Positions 12,398-24,623 of a stretch of 64,000 nt of DNA are shown here, piece after piece; within the stretch, counting starts at the first letter, position 1, and each line of letters begins with the position of its first letter. Under the pieces are notes generated by a model that saw nothing but the letters and a program-made list of their open reading frames with translations, did not search any database and was not told where the DNA came from. The stretch is from assembly GCA_037577475.1 (NCBI GenBank), contig CM075193.1, forward strand, positions 5,964,685 through 6,028,684. The letters run 5' to 3'. The position numbers and the translations under genes were made by a program. Source of the DNA: Chaunax sp. Z400. Lineage: Eukaryota > Chordata > Actinopteri > Lophiiformes > Chaunacidae.

Positions 12398-13066
12398 CTG
12401 CGAAGAGAGAAGTAGAATATTAATGTTATACATTTACATATAATCTTACTTACAGCCTTAAATCTACAAGTTTAACGTCGGTCTATTAATAGAAATTATT
12501 TGACATTTACTATTATGCAAAAGTTATTGTGATAAGGAAAGGATTTGTCATTTGGATATATTGGAACATACACAGCAGGACATCCACTGGTTTTATAAAT
12601 GACTCAGGGGTAAACTGAGGTGATGAAATACCAATTTCACTGTTCAAACAAGTCAGCGGTAATATGGCCCGGATCTGACTAAGCCTTGTGTCCAGACAAA
12701 TAAAAACAAGTTGCAAGAAACATATTGGAGCTACATAAAGTCTTGTTTAGAAATCAGTCTTGGTCCAAGGTTCATTCAAGGGCTTTCTCACAGAACGACA
12801 ATGTAGCTGCTTTGTCTCCACCTAGCTGGTCATCAAAGTAAGATTCCTTTCTCTTGTTCCACTTTTTCCATTTCTCTACAAAACTGACATTTAAAATGAT
12901 TTGAAATTTCCTCAGCAAATTGAGCCCTTTGGAAATGACAAGTTCAACCACTTATTTTCTCATATTGAGTGATTCTTAGGGACAGGAGTCCATCCCAGAA
13001 TTCACTCTCCCATATAAATGTTCTGATGTGCACCATAAGAACATTCGGAGTAAGTTTAAAACTCAC
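12398..13066 (-). other. cdh23: cdh23 intron (669 nt) within EC4
   Basis: Ordinary intron with a gtgagt donor and a ttcgcag acceptor. I see no repeat, gene or regulatory motif that I can support. Confidence 0.85.
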
Positions 13067-13216
13067 TGAGAAGCTGTAGGTGCGAATGTGTTCATAGTCC
13101 AGCGGCATGGCCACCCTCATTCTGATGTCGGCACGGCCCTGTACTGCTGTGGGGGAGATGGTGAAGTAGTCTGAATTGTTTCCAGTCAGAAACACCTGGA
13201 ACATGCTGTTCACCCC
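13067..13216 (-). CDS. cdh23: cdh23 exon: middle of EC4
   Basis: Exon of 150 nt, 50 codons, phase 0 at both ends. It starts GVNSMFQVFLTGNNSDYFTI after a ctggcag acceptor and ends HIRTYSFS before gtgagt. It carries the EC4 LDYE motif and a predicted N-glycosylation sequon, NNS. The segment SPTAVQGRADIRMRV is nearly the same as the human EC4 sequence I remember. The preceding exon ends with DKDE, so the spliced product reads DKDEGVNSMF and restores the DxD calcium motif across the junction. Confidence 0.96.
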
Positions 13217-16200
13217 CTGCCAGAGGAAAGATAGAGAGAGGTGAGGAGGGAGAAACAGATAAATATTAGATGTTGTGAGAGAGCGAGGGCAGGTGTTGAT
13301 ATTTACTCTGTTGAGTACCAGTGATGAATGTAGGTGATCAAATTGAAGTTATAGTGCATTTATCAAAGTTACAGTTCATAACAATGGTACAGATACTGTC
13401 TGTATATATACACTCATCTGCCATAACATGATAACCACATGCCTAATGTAGTGGGGCCTTGCAGGCTTTCTGAGGACTGTATCCTCATTGCACAGTTTTT
13501 TAGGGTGTCTTCGCGAGGGTGTCTTAGAGAAATCCCTGTACATATGGAATATGTAACTGTGTGGAGATGTAGTCTTAATATGATAGAGGAATGTAGGTTA
13601 CGTTGTAACCGTTGTTCTCTGAGTGACGAGACTATCTCTCCACATCGAGGTCAGTCAGAATCAAGTCTAACAAAATCAGTGTCTTACAAAATGATCCATC
13701 TGTAAGCTGTGGATGGAAACCCACGTGCACATGGAATATGTGATGGGTGGAGAGTTCTCTTCACTCAGAGAACGATGGTTACAGTGTAACCTACAGATGG
13801 TGAGGCTTCACAAGCAGCATCAGCAGGGAAGCCAGCTCCTTTCAGTTCTGTGTAAGATATTTATTTTCTATCTCTGCATCATTACAAAACACTTCTCCTA
13901 TCCTTCAATATCTTTAAATACAGTAGCCCAGTACTCTGTTTGCAATCTATCTCTTCTATGTACCATCTATGACACATTCTATCCTTAGATTCTTAGGCTG
14001 GGAAAAGGAAAAAAAAAATTTAACAGGGAAAAAGAAGATCTGTCATTTATCTGAGAGGCAAGAACTTTGACAGAGTTCTATATGCACAGACATCAGCTGC
14101 TGGTGCGGATAAGAAGTTTGATACATTATGAACAGTGTTTCAACATTTACATGAAAGCAAAGAGCCTGCTGCATGAAATAATGTGAAATAAAAAATTGAT
14201 ATGACAATATTGCACAGCAAAAATCAGATTAGTCCCTTTCTACACACTTATCTCCTCATCTGAATTCATTTTATCGTCAATATATAAAGCCTGCACCATA
14301 CTGCTTATCAATATGTAAATATCCGTTTGTGTGCAACATGTCATATGTCCCCATATACTGCCCAAAGAGCTATATATAGTATGTCTGACTGGGATGATTA
14401 CCCAGCCAATGAAGAGGGTGGAAACCATGTGCTTTCATCATCATAGTGAGCATTTGGATGTTAGATGATGATCTCTCATGACAACCATGACTATCTACCT
14501 CCATACAGATGCACATTTGGGTTTGGTTTCTATCTCACCATACTGTACATACAAAACAATGTTAGATTATGTGAGCATGGAGAGATTTAGAAATACTATG
14601 TGCTGCATTACTGAGGAGGGTCTCTATACCTACTTTAGCATTATTTGATTTGTCTTTATATTAAATTCTGAAAAATGTCAAAACCTATAAACTTCATCTT
14701 TGTATTGCTTCTCTTTCTATGATAAATCCATAATTTCAACTGCACTGTGGGAAAATAGTCGAGTCAGGGTAAAAACACAGCCTTGAGAAGTCTTTGTCTG
14801 TCTTGAACTGAGAAAACATCTCTAGATCCTTCCTGCATTGATATATAATGCTGCAGGGTGGCCAGTTATGTAGCCATTGTAGCCGACTGAGGAAGATGGG
14901 TGCAATGGTCGATTGGCATTACGTTGGCGGTTGAAATAGCCCTCTTGTTTTTGTTTTCATCTCTGGAAGAACCATTGCGGCTGATGACTCCTATTTAAAA
15001 GACCATCCAATATGCAGGGATGTCACCTCAAACTGCCCATAAACGTAATTGCCCGTCCATTTGCTTCTGCCTTTAGAAGCCCCCAATAAAATCACCCTGT
15101 CAGATGCGACCGACACAAAGTTTAGAAGTTTCATGCAGCAAAACTTTATAGATGTTTACCAAGCAGAAGAAGACATGAGAGTAGCAACAGACAGGTAACT
15201 ACCACTTGTGTCATAGTCTAAGAAATGGAATGTCTGCCTATAATCCCTCACACTTGGAAAAGGTGAGATTACAGCCGAGGTGTAGTGGAGTGTGAATGAG
15301 CGTTTATCGGCACTGACATGTAGGTTTTTAAGGATCAAAGCAGCAACATAAAAACTGCAAGACAAAAAGCGTCTTATGTGGGGTGCAGATAAGGCAAAAA
15401 ACGATGGCACTATGGCAGCACCACTGGTAAAGTGTACACACTCTGTATGTCTCTGATGCACAATTTAAGAACACAACTTTACATTTCTGTGTAAGATCCT
15501 GCTTCATTCAAATAAAATCAACAGGTGTTGTGCACATTATATTATTTTTTATTTTCACATAATTGTTAAGTTCAAATATATATATTTTTTATGATTCAGT
15601 TCACAAGCATAAATAATCAAACACAATTTTGTGGAGCTTTTTGACAAAATAAATTTAATTAAAGGCAATGTTTATATTTTTAAGTGCTCTATGACATCAT
15701 CCTGTTTAGCTGTATGACAATAAATAAGCTGTAAGCTGTGGCTGCTAATGCTCTCTCTCATACAACATCATTTGTGAATCTGCTTAAAATCATCCCATAG
15801 AAATTATCATAGTGATTCCACTATTTGTGGTAAGCTGTCTCAAGTTTGGAGATGTCTGAATGTGAAGTGTGAATGAAAAGTGGGGTCATCTTATAACAGT
15901 TGTCTAGGTCATCACCCCATCTTTATGCACACATAGTCACTGTACTCCCCCCTCTGCCTCAACGTTGCAAGAGGCCATCCTTGGAATGAATAAACAGAGT
16001 CCTGCTCTCTCTCTCTCTCTCTCCTTTAATTGCTTTCTTTCTCTCCCGGCTGTTCTCGCTGGTTCTTCCTGCTCCAACAATCATTTAGACTTCTAGTTTT
16101 GCTCTAATGCAGGTTCCTCTCCTCTCCTCTCCTCTCACGTCTGTCTCTCTTTACTCTCTGCCTTTTTCTCTACCCACTTCACTTGCAGTTATCTGTCAAA

Positions 16201-16980
16201 TTCCATCCTGACGGCTGCTGTGCCTGAATCAATCAGAGTTGACTAGCTTTCGGCTTATCTGCACCCTAGGTGATTGATTTTCCTCGTTAGGTATAATTTG
16301 ATGCTCTATCCCATCTCTTCCAGAGCAAATTAAATTGTAGTTGAGTCCAATGCACTGGTGTGAGCAAGCACGTTTGCATGTGAGAGCGGAAGGGAGAGAG
16401 AGATAGAGACAAAGTGGCAGAACAAGAGTAAAGTGAAAAGAGCTGTTTCAGCTCTGTGTTTGTGTGTTGGTGTTTGCTGGTGTGCGTGACTGTTTGTCAC
16501 CACGGCAGGTTGACAGATAATGGAATGTAGTGGACACACAGAAGGAAACTAATGTGTGCTGATGTACACATCTGTTGGCAGTCTACACACACATGCACGC
16601 ACCGCTACCATGCAAGCAGTATCATGGAGCAATTAAAATGACTGCTGCATCAAAAAACAAGACAAATCTAAAGCTAGATTTGAAAACACAAAATACACAC
16701 TACTCACACGTCCTAGATGTGTTTCTAGTTACATCTTATCAGATGAAATCAAGGGTGTAATATGTCTTGTAAATGAGACTGCATTTACAACGTGCTAATG
16801 AATGATTTATTCATGCCTAGTGTCAGTTAATAGTCTCTCTATCTTCTTAATCCCTACAAATGCCAAGATGTTCATTTATAGCAATTTCAACTTTATTTTT
16901 ATGAACAATTAGAGATGTCCCAATAACTTTTTTAAAAGTAGATTTACAGTCTGAGTCATTTTATATCATCCATCACGCAC
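13217..16980 (-). other. cdh23: cdh23 intron (3.8 kb) within EC4
   Basis: The donor is gtgcgt and the acceptor is ctggcag. It contains an inverted-repeat unit at 13593-13794 and a short fragment near 13403-13455 that resembles a dispersed fish repeat (actcatctgccataacatga). There are also short CT-rich stretches near 16005-16024 and 16117-16135. No other gene seen. Confidence 0.8.
13593..13794. repeat. Inverted-repeat element with palindromic arms
   Basis: The 33-bp arm at 13593-13625 is the inverse complement of 13762-13794 with 4 mismatches, across a 136-bp spacer. Each arm contains its own small palindrome (ggttac, three bases, gtaacc). A related direct repeat, atggaatatgt, occurs at about 13543 and 13731. 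This looks like a miniature inverted-repeat element or fold-back repeat. I cannot assign it to a named family. Confidence 0.7.
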
Positions 16981-17169
16981 CTCGTCTTTATCTTCAGCCT
17001 GGATGAAGAGGGGAAGGGCAAAGCCCACCTGGGCCAGTTCAGTGATGCGGACCCGATACTCAGAGCTGTTGAACTTTGGGGCGTTGTCGTTTTTGTCAAT
17101 TAGCAGGATGGTAAAGCTGGTCATCACTGTTGCGTTCGATGGACTGCGATCATCTTTCAACTCTGTGGC
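16981..17169 (-). CDS. cdh23: cdh23 exon: end of EC3 and start of EC4
   Basis: Exon of 189 nt, 63 codons, phase 0. It starts ATELKDDRSPSNATVM directly after the acceptor ctcaaag and ends IQAEDKDE before gtgcgt. It contains the EC3/EC4 linker LIDKNDNAPKF and the EC4 N-terminal glutamate in RITELAQVGFALPLF, a stretch that I remember as identical in human CDH23. It has two N-glycosylation sequons, NAT and NSS. The Ser/His/Leu-rich frame that continues upstream of ATEL is translation of the intronic CT tract and is not coding: the AG/exon boundary and the phase of the preceding exon both place the start at 17169. Confidence 0.96.
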
Positions 17170-17173
17170 CTTT

Positions 17174-17697
17174 GAGTGAGAGAGAGAGAGAGTGTGAGAG
17201 AGAGAGAGAGAGAGAGTGAAAGAGTGTGAGAGAGAGGGTGAGAGAGAATGAGAGAGAAAGAGAGAGAGTGTGAGAGAGAGCGAGAGAGAGAGAGAGAGTG
17301 AAAGAGGGTGAGAGGGTGAGAGAATGAGAGAGAAAGAGAGAGTGTGAGAGTGTGAGAGAGAGAGAGAGTGAAAGAGTGTGAGAGAGAGAGAGAGTGAAAG
17401 AGTGTGAGAGAGAGAGAGAGAGTGAAAGAGTGTGAGAGAGAGGGTGAGAGAGAATGAGAGAGAAAGAGTGAGAGTGTGAGAGTGAGAGTGAGAGAGAGTG
17501 TGAGAGAGAGAGAGAGTGAAAGAGTGTGAGATAGAGGGTGAGAGAGAATGAGAGAGAAAGAGTGAGAGTGTGAGTGAGTGAGTGAGTGAGGGAGAGAGAG
17601 AGAGAGAGCGAGAGAGTGTGTGAGAGAGAGAGTGTGAGTGAGTGTGAGAGAGAGAGAGAGAGAGCGAGCGAGAGTGTGAGAGAGAGAGGGAGGAGAT
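17174..17697. repeat. GA/CT-rich minisatellite, ~520 bp, abutting an acceptor
   Basis: The plus strand is built of GAGA units broken by GTGAG and AATGAG variants. A longer pattern beginning gtgaaagagtgtgagag recurs at 17216, 17422 and 17516. On the cdh23 transcript strand it is a C/U tract with a few A and G, ending a few bases before the acceptor AG of the EC3/EC4 exon. I find no CT dinucleotide on the plus strand inside the block, so the transcript has no AG here. Confidence 0.97.
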
Positions 17698-17855
17698 CCA
17701 TTTGATTAGACTGAAAATGTCATTTTGGATGGTGGCAGCCAGCACGTAATCTCTGCCTGGTATTTACAGCTGTTCGTTTATTGGATCAAAAGGTGGACAG
17801 GTGGACCCAAGGCAATCATAGAAATAGGCTCAAAGTGAGGCCAAGAGAGGGCCAG

Positions 17856-18076
<221 letters not shown>

Positions 18077-19565
18077 TGAGATTTAGGAGAAAGGACTCCC
18101 ATTGAGAAGATACAATTACACATTCTCTCTGTATCTGTCTGCATTGGTATTGGAGATGTAACCCTCTGAAATAAAAAAATAAATGGGTGAGAAAGATAGG
18201 AACAGGCAGCTGAAGTCTTTTATTGATAGAGGAGTGTCAGAAGCAATAGAAGAAGAGGCTGGAACAACATGCCGGTCTCTGGGTAATCACGGTATTTTTG
18301 CCGCTCCTGCCCCAAAGCCACTGAATCATTTGACCTTCACCTCCACACACTCAGCACTATCTACGCCGCCTGAAGTTGAGAAATTAGTTGTATTACTATG
18401 GCACACTGCAATCAATAGCAGCACCACCAAAGAAAGCTCAAGCAGAGACAGGGAGAGAAAATGTAGAAGCAAAAAAATCCATATCTTATAAATACATTAT
18501 CGGGTGGCTTTTTTTTTCTATTTGCAGTGCTTTCGCTTATTCTAGTTTCTTGTATGTAATTATTGATTTTAATTAAACAGATAGACTGAGGCTGGAATAT
18601 GTAAGCCACAATCTTATCACACCTGAGAGACTGTTCTATCTATACAGTCCCTAATTTAAAAATGTCATTACAGCCTGTTTTTATGAGCAATCTAAGTGTG
18701 TAATTACATGAGCCATAGTGAGGCCATAAGGTTTTCTTAAAGGCCACTTATTGTGCCTGTGCCATACATGTCAAGTTGTCTTGACATGCTTTAAACTCGA
18801 CAATGAAACAGTGCAGTTACACGGAAAAAGAATAGTCCACTTCCACTTTCAGTGCTGCTTGGAAATCTATTTCACGCACCCTCTCATATCCTGGGGTAGC
18901 CACTTGCTGTACAGTGCCGGAAGAGAAGAAATGATGACCAAGAAAAAAAGAAAATGATTGGAGTGGACAATATGCTGAGGCTGTGTGTGGGGTGAGAGAG
19001 CGGGACTAACATCCTAAAAAGCCAAGGCTCAGTGGAGGGACTGAGGGATTGCTGCACCTGCTTCAAATGGAGGAAAAAGAAGGGAGAGAAAAAGGGACAA
19101 AGGAGCACTCAGCAGTAAGGGCTCTAAATACTGTTCCTTTATCTTGTCCTCTGTGCCTCCTGTCCTCAGCCATGGCTGACTTCTCACTGAACACTATCCT
19201 AGAATCACAAACACATACGCCTTCACTAACTAGCTCCATAAAGGTACTGGAGTCTGTCCGGGTCACATCTGTGCTGAGGCACACTGATAAAACATCTGCA
19301 AACGCATATGGTGCTGCAGCATGTGTTTAGTCAGTGTTAAGCGTAGTATTGACCTTGATATTTTTTTCTAATTATACCTGTGCATATTAACTCCATTTAT
19401 AGTGTGAGGCAGGGTAAAATAAATACTTCATTCAGCAGGTCTTTATATCAAACACACTGTGATAACAAAGCTCCCTCCTGATCCACCAGTATAACAGACA
19501 TTTCTTCTGTATGTATGACAGTGTGTCCACCTCCCCAAAAAAATGCCTCCCATTCAGCAGCTCAC

Positions 19566-19678
19566 CTTGACAGTCAGGGTGAATCCTGCTGAGTAGAGTG
19601 GGTTTTCTCTGTCCAGCTGGCCATTCACTGTCAGGGACCCGCTGATGTAGTCCAGGGCAAAGACGCTGTTGGTGTTCC
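19566..19678 (-). CDS. cdh23: cdh23 exon: middle of EC3
   Basis: Exon of 113 nt: two bases (GG) completing a Gly codon begun in the previous exon, then 37 codons from NTNSVFALDYISGSLTVNG to GFTLTVK. The donor is AAG/gtgagc. The acceptor is catccag, preceded by a run of TCCA units. It carries the EC3 motif LDREN. Spliced to the preceding exon it gives YTIISGNTNSVFALDY, matching human YTIVSGNTNSIFALDY as remembered. No oddities in the coding part. Confidence 0.96.
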
Positions 19679-22379
19679 CTGGATGGATGGATGGATATTG
19701 AGAGGAGGAGAGACAGAGACGGAGATGAGGAACTCAGAGGGACAAACACAACTGGCGTTGTGGATAATTCAGCAGAACTCCTGGTCCGCATCAAGGAGCC
19801 TCTGGAAGGGAAGGCAGTGGGTGAGCTATGTGTACGTCTCTCTTTCATGCATTATAGATACAGCTTTTGTCTCTCTTCCTGCCCGAGGCTGACCCACCAC
19901 CTCCAACCTATCCACAACCTGCCTCTCGTGGATCTCGTTGTGTTCCGTCTCTGTCATTGTTCCACTGCCTCTCTCTTTGTCAGCTTCCCCCCCGTTCTTC
20001 ACTTCTGTGCTGGATGTAGGCTGGGAGTTACTCCCAACTCATGTTTGAATTCATGAATTCAAGTTGCATTGTTTATCAGTTACTTTGATTTTTGTGGTAA
20101 CACCATCAGTAACTGTGGTGAGAGCATGGCAAAAACACCAAGAGTTACATACACATCAGGTCATGACTTGCATTGATTATGGTGATGTGCTGTACATGAA
20201 TGCCTCTGCTCATTGCCTTCATATACTGTGTATCACGAGGCTCTAAGATTCAGAATAATAATAGATGTGGATATCTTAGCACTGTGTTTGCTTTATGTAC
20301 ACGCCACATTGGTCACTGCTATTTCTTTTATTATTACAAGGCCATGATCGGCAACACTACTTCTTATAAATGCTCTCTTTTAACCTCAGAAATCTGGAAA
20401 TCACAATCTCTGTTCTCAGGACTTTTTACATTTCAATGTTCCCAAAGCCTGAACGGAACTTGGAAAGAAGGCTTTCAGGTATTCTGCGCCTGATTCTCTG
20501 AACAATTTGCAGACTGATCTTGGATTTCAAAGTTTGGTTAACCTAAATAAGACTTTAGTGAAATCCATTGAAACCAGGCAGTCGATGTGTAGATGTTTTT
20601 CTGTGATTGTTATTTTGGATCTGTGTGATTTTATGTGAAACTTTGTGCTGCTGCTCCTCTTGGCTATGTCTACTTGGTAAAAGATCTTTGATCTCAATGG
20701 GACACACCTGGTTAAACAAACAAACAAAGAAACAGACACACATAAATAAAGAACTATCCCTCTAGAAGGTACCTTGTGGAGTTGAGAACTATTGCTATGG
20801 TATGTTTTTCATGAATGGATCATTGTTTTGTTTCTATTGTGGATGGCCTGCTGTCTGACACTGATTTAGATAGTGGTGGTACAACACAAAGAAGCATACA
20901 GACAAGTCAATAAAGGCAGCGGAGACAAAGTTGTAAAATATTGGCATTAAAAATATCGACTACATTTTACAAGATATTCAATCACATCATTGACAACCTC
21001 ATTTCCAAAAAAAATCAAAAAAAGAAATGTGAGGCTCTTTAAACATTAATAAAACAAAGCTGGGAGTTGAAAGTGTTTCCTGAGGGTCAAATTAAAAATA
21101 TGGATGAATTTAAAATGAATCATTTGGTAATTATAATTTTGAGATGACATCCTCCGAGGCTCTTTTCCAATGAATCGACTCCTGCCAGGTCTTTAAATCA
21201 ACATTCCAGACTCTGGTCACACCCACATGATGGACATGTGACTTCTTAGAACCTCAACCCACAGCTTTAGGTTCGGTGATTAATTAATGAGAGTGATGTA
21301 TTGTATAGGGAGAGCCTGACTGATCTCAGCTGCAAATAAAAGTTATAAAAATTATACATTTTTCTGAGATGATCTTTGCCATTGTCACATATCAAGTAAG
21401 AATTTTCTTCAACGATTAATGTCCTCTCGTCCCAAAAGCTTACGGAGTGTTGTTGAGAGAAAAAAGGCGACACGATACGAAGACAATACAAATGCATATA
21501 AGACTGATTGTCTACTCCATATTTCTTGTGACCTGCATCACCTAATCACATCAACTTTGCTACAGTCAACGCCAAGAAAAGCATCTGAAATGAGAGCGCT
21601 GCGAGGTTCTCATTAAAAGTCCAGGTGTGCCTGGCCTCCTTTTCACTTTAATCATACAGGTTAAAATATTAGTCTGAGACCAGCTTGAGTCCTCCTCTCA
21701 TATTTCTTATTCCCTCTCTTCCTTTTCAAATTACCATCACTCTCATTAACTTTCTCACCTCTCTGACACTCTTGTCTCCAGCTCTCTCAGGCATCTTTTG
21801 GCTGCTTACTAATTATACCCAGCAGATGGAGACAACAAATGAAAACACCCAACCAGTCGCCCTCACCCCTCCACTGTTAATGTCCCCCTCAGCCCCACCC
21901 TGTATTGCCTGTATATCTATTCACAAAGAATGTCCTCCACAATTTGAGTCTGCCACATGTGCAAAACCTAAGGAAGCCCCTTTGTCATTTTATATAGTGA
22001 CAGTTCATGTTTGAATGTTATCAGAGGCTCAGTTAAGTCCACCTGGAACAAATTCATTTATGCCTAGTTAATAGACATGGCTCTGTACAGCTGACAGCAC
22101 ACCAACCCCTCTGTGCTGCCACTAACTGTATTTAATAGGATCATCTCTGGATGAAAAGGAGCATGCTCAGTGAAATCACTCTTCTACGTCGCTGTAAAAG
22201 CACACAACTATGCAAATATATACACAATTATCATGTTAAAAACAGTGGCTGAATCTATGGCAAGACACAGGGAGTGGCAAAGAAAACCTTGAAATACTTG
22301 AGAAAATTTCTGTAATATATATTATAGAATAAATTATACAGAAGTATACTAAAAAAAATGTTATTGCCAAGTACTGTTT

Positions 22380-22900
22380 ATTGTTGTTTAAATGGAGGAC
22401 CCACATGCAGACACAAGACAAGTTCTGGCCTTTAACTTTAATAAGTCCAACAAAGGGGCAAGGGTCAAAACCAGGAAGTAGTCCAATACTGCCAAACAAT
22501 GTCCAAAAGGCAATGACAGCAACAGAATCAATAAAGCAGGGTCAGTACACAGAAAATCAAAACAGTCCAAAACAACAGATCCAAACCCAAAAGGCAGAAG
22601 CAGAAGTGATAAACCAAGTAAACTAGCAACCAGAACGAGAAGGAAAAACTATGAACTTACAAGGAAACATGACAACATGTGAAACTAACATCAACAACAA
22701 ACTGGCACAGAGGACAGACACACACAGACATCTTCTACACACAGAGGTAATAAGGAGAAACAGGTGCAGACAATCAGAGTGGAGGGAAATGGAGAAGGAA
22801 ACTTAAAGGGGAAGACACATGAAACAAAGACACAAACCTTAAAGGAGACCACAGAACAAAAGCCAAGGAACCGTGAATGACAAGGAGAGAGAACCAGGAC
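22380..22900. repeat. Possible dispersed A-rich teleost repeat
   Basis: The segment begins near ggacccacatgcagacacaa and continues with stretches such as gtccaaaaggcaatgac, ggagaaacaggtgcagacaatca and ggaaccgtgaatgacaagga. I recognise this style from a common non-coding fish repeat, but I cannot name the family or fix the ends. It has no coding capacity. Confidence 0.45.
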
Positions 22901-24530
22901 TACAGCCACACACACACACACACATTAAACAGAGTAAAGCAACAGAGACCTTATAATAAAAGACATTGTATTTGAAGTGTTTCTTCCTCCCTGCAGTCAC
23001 CTGTTACATACATATGTGTACTGAAACATTCAACATGCATCCAATGAGCCTGTTCTCTTTACATGTGTACTTTCACATCACTTTTTTTTTTAGGACACAT
23101 GAACCTTGAGCTGCTCAATCAGGGATTAACAATCACTCGCTTTCAGATAGTTTATAGCAATAACCGAGGCCGAGACTCCAGAGAAATATGGTCAGATGGT
23201 TAGTCTAGAGTGCACAACAGCTCGGGTCAACAGATTAACCCACGCCTGTGTTCCCCACTCTCTGCTCTATTATTGCCCAGTGGCGAGCCTGGAATGGAGA
23301 GGAGGGAGGCTACAGAACAAATCACACAGAAGCGAGGAGACGCAGGCTGGCAGAGGGAGCAGGACTCCTGGGTAATTAGGCTGGATTAAGGTAAAAAGGT
23401 GGAGAAAAAGTAGACCGGACACAAATCCTGCTAATTTCATCCATGTTAATTTACAATACAAACATGCTTTTACAGTAAGTGGACTAATGATTGCTCAAAA
23501 CGACATTGTGCCAAGTCACCGTTTCAATCTCCAATTTATTTTACACCTATTGTTAAAGATTGGTATTATAGGCTAAGGGAGAGATCAAGGATAGGTTCAA
23601 TTAAAATGACTACTTTGGAGACATTATGGGGCATTGAACACAGTTTAACATTTTATTGTCTTTGTGTCTCTATAGTCTTACAGCTGCTAGAAGCTGAACA
23701 TGTGGGGGGGGGGTTTCTTCTTTTTTGGGGGAGCTTATTTGCTTAAACAGCTGATGCTCACATTTTCCCAATGGGACATTCTCACATTTTCGGTAAGAGA
23801 AAATGAACACTCTTAAAAACAGGAAGATAATGAAACAGAGAATCAATAAAATTGAATGTCCCTTTGAAGAATATGACCCTGTGTTATCAGTCTTACAATA
23901 ACAAGCAGCTGCTCAGCAGGATCAGTTTGTCATTGTCATACGCCAGTGAAAAACCTGCTGCTAAATTCATGCAACATTTCTTTTTTTCTGCCTGAATGGG
24001 AGCCGAGGGCGTTATGTTGATTTCTAGTCATGGATTGGTGCGTTAGGGACTCAGACACATCTACTCTGACAGCCGCTCCTTACCCAGACGACTGGGCACT
24101 CACCTTATCGAGCAACCAGTGGCGTCTATATATGCAATTACACGTAAATACACACACCCGCAAATGGTGTTGTATGATGTACTGTGTAAGTGCACAGTGC
24201 CAGCAGACCGTCGCTTCTACTCTCTGTATGCATCCTGTAAAGAGGTTGTGACTCAGTGCTTCAGGCTCCACAGAACAACCTTCCACCTCAGCTCCACTGT
24301 GGGTTGAGCTTGACCAGAGAGACATACTGAAATTACACAGAGTGACTCAGAGGTACCACTGAGAGGGCAATATAATCATATTCTAATCGCTGATAGGAAG
24401 TGCTCTCCAGTGATCTGTAGGACTGATTAGACCCCCTGGGGGGGTGAAATGTCTGCACACAAATATGTATATGCTCAGATTTAGCACAAATAAAGACAAA
24501 TTCCAACAGATTTTTCATATTCATATTTAG

Positions 24531-24537
24531 TGGTGGT

Positions 24538-24622
<85 letters not shown>
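24531..24622. repeat. (TGG)3(TG)42 microsatellite
   Basis: Three TGG units run directly into an 84-bp TG run. Intronic. Confidence 0.97.

Positions 24623-24623
<1 letters not shown>

Noticed and set aside
17150..17745. Long Ser/His/Leu-rich minus-strand frames beside the EC3/EC4 exon
   Set aside because: They are translations of the CT-rich minisatellite. The true exon begins at 17169 by acceptor AG and by phase with the preceding exon.
20045..20062. Perfect 18-bp palindrome ttgaattcatgaattcaa
   Set aside because: Short, AT-rich and with no loop or context. Plausible by chance in 64 kb.
20992..21060. Possible further mariner-like end (acctcatttccaaaaaa...cattaataaaaca)
   Set aside because: Resembles the left end of the 28775 element only loosely, with no right end found. 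Not enough to call.
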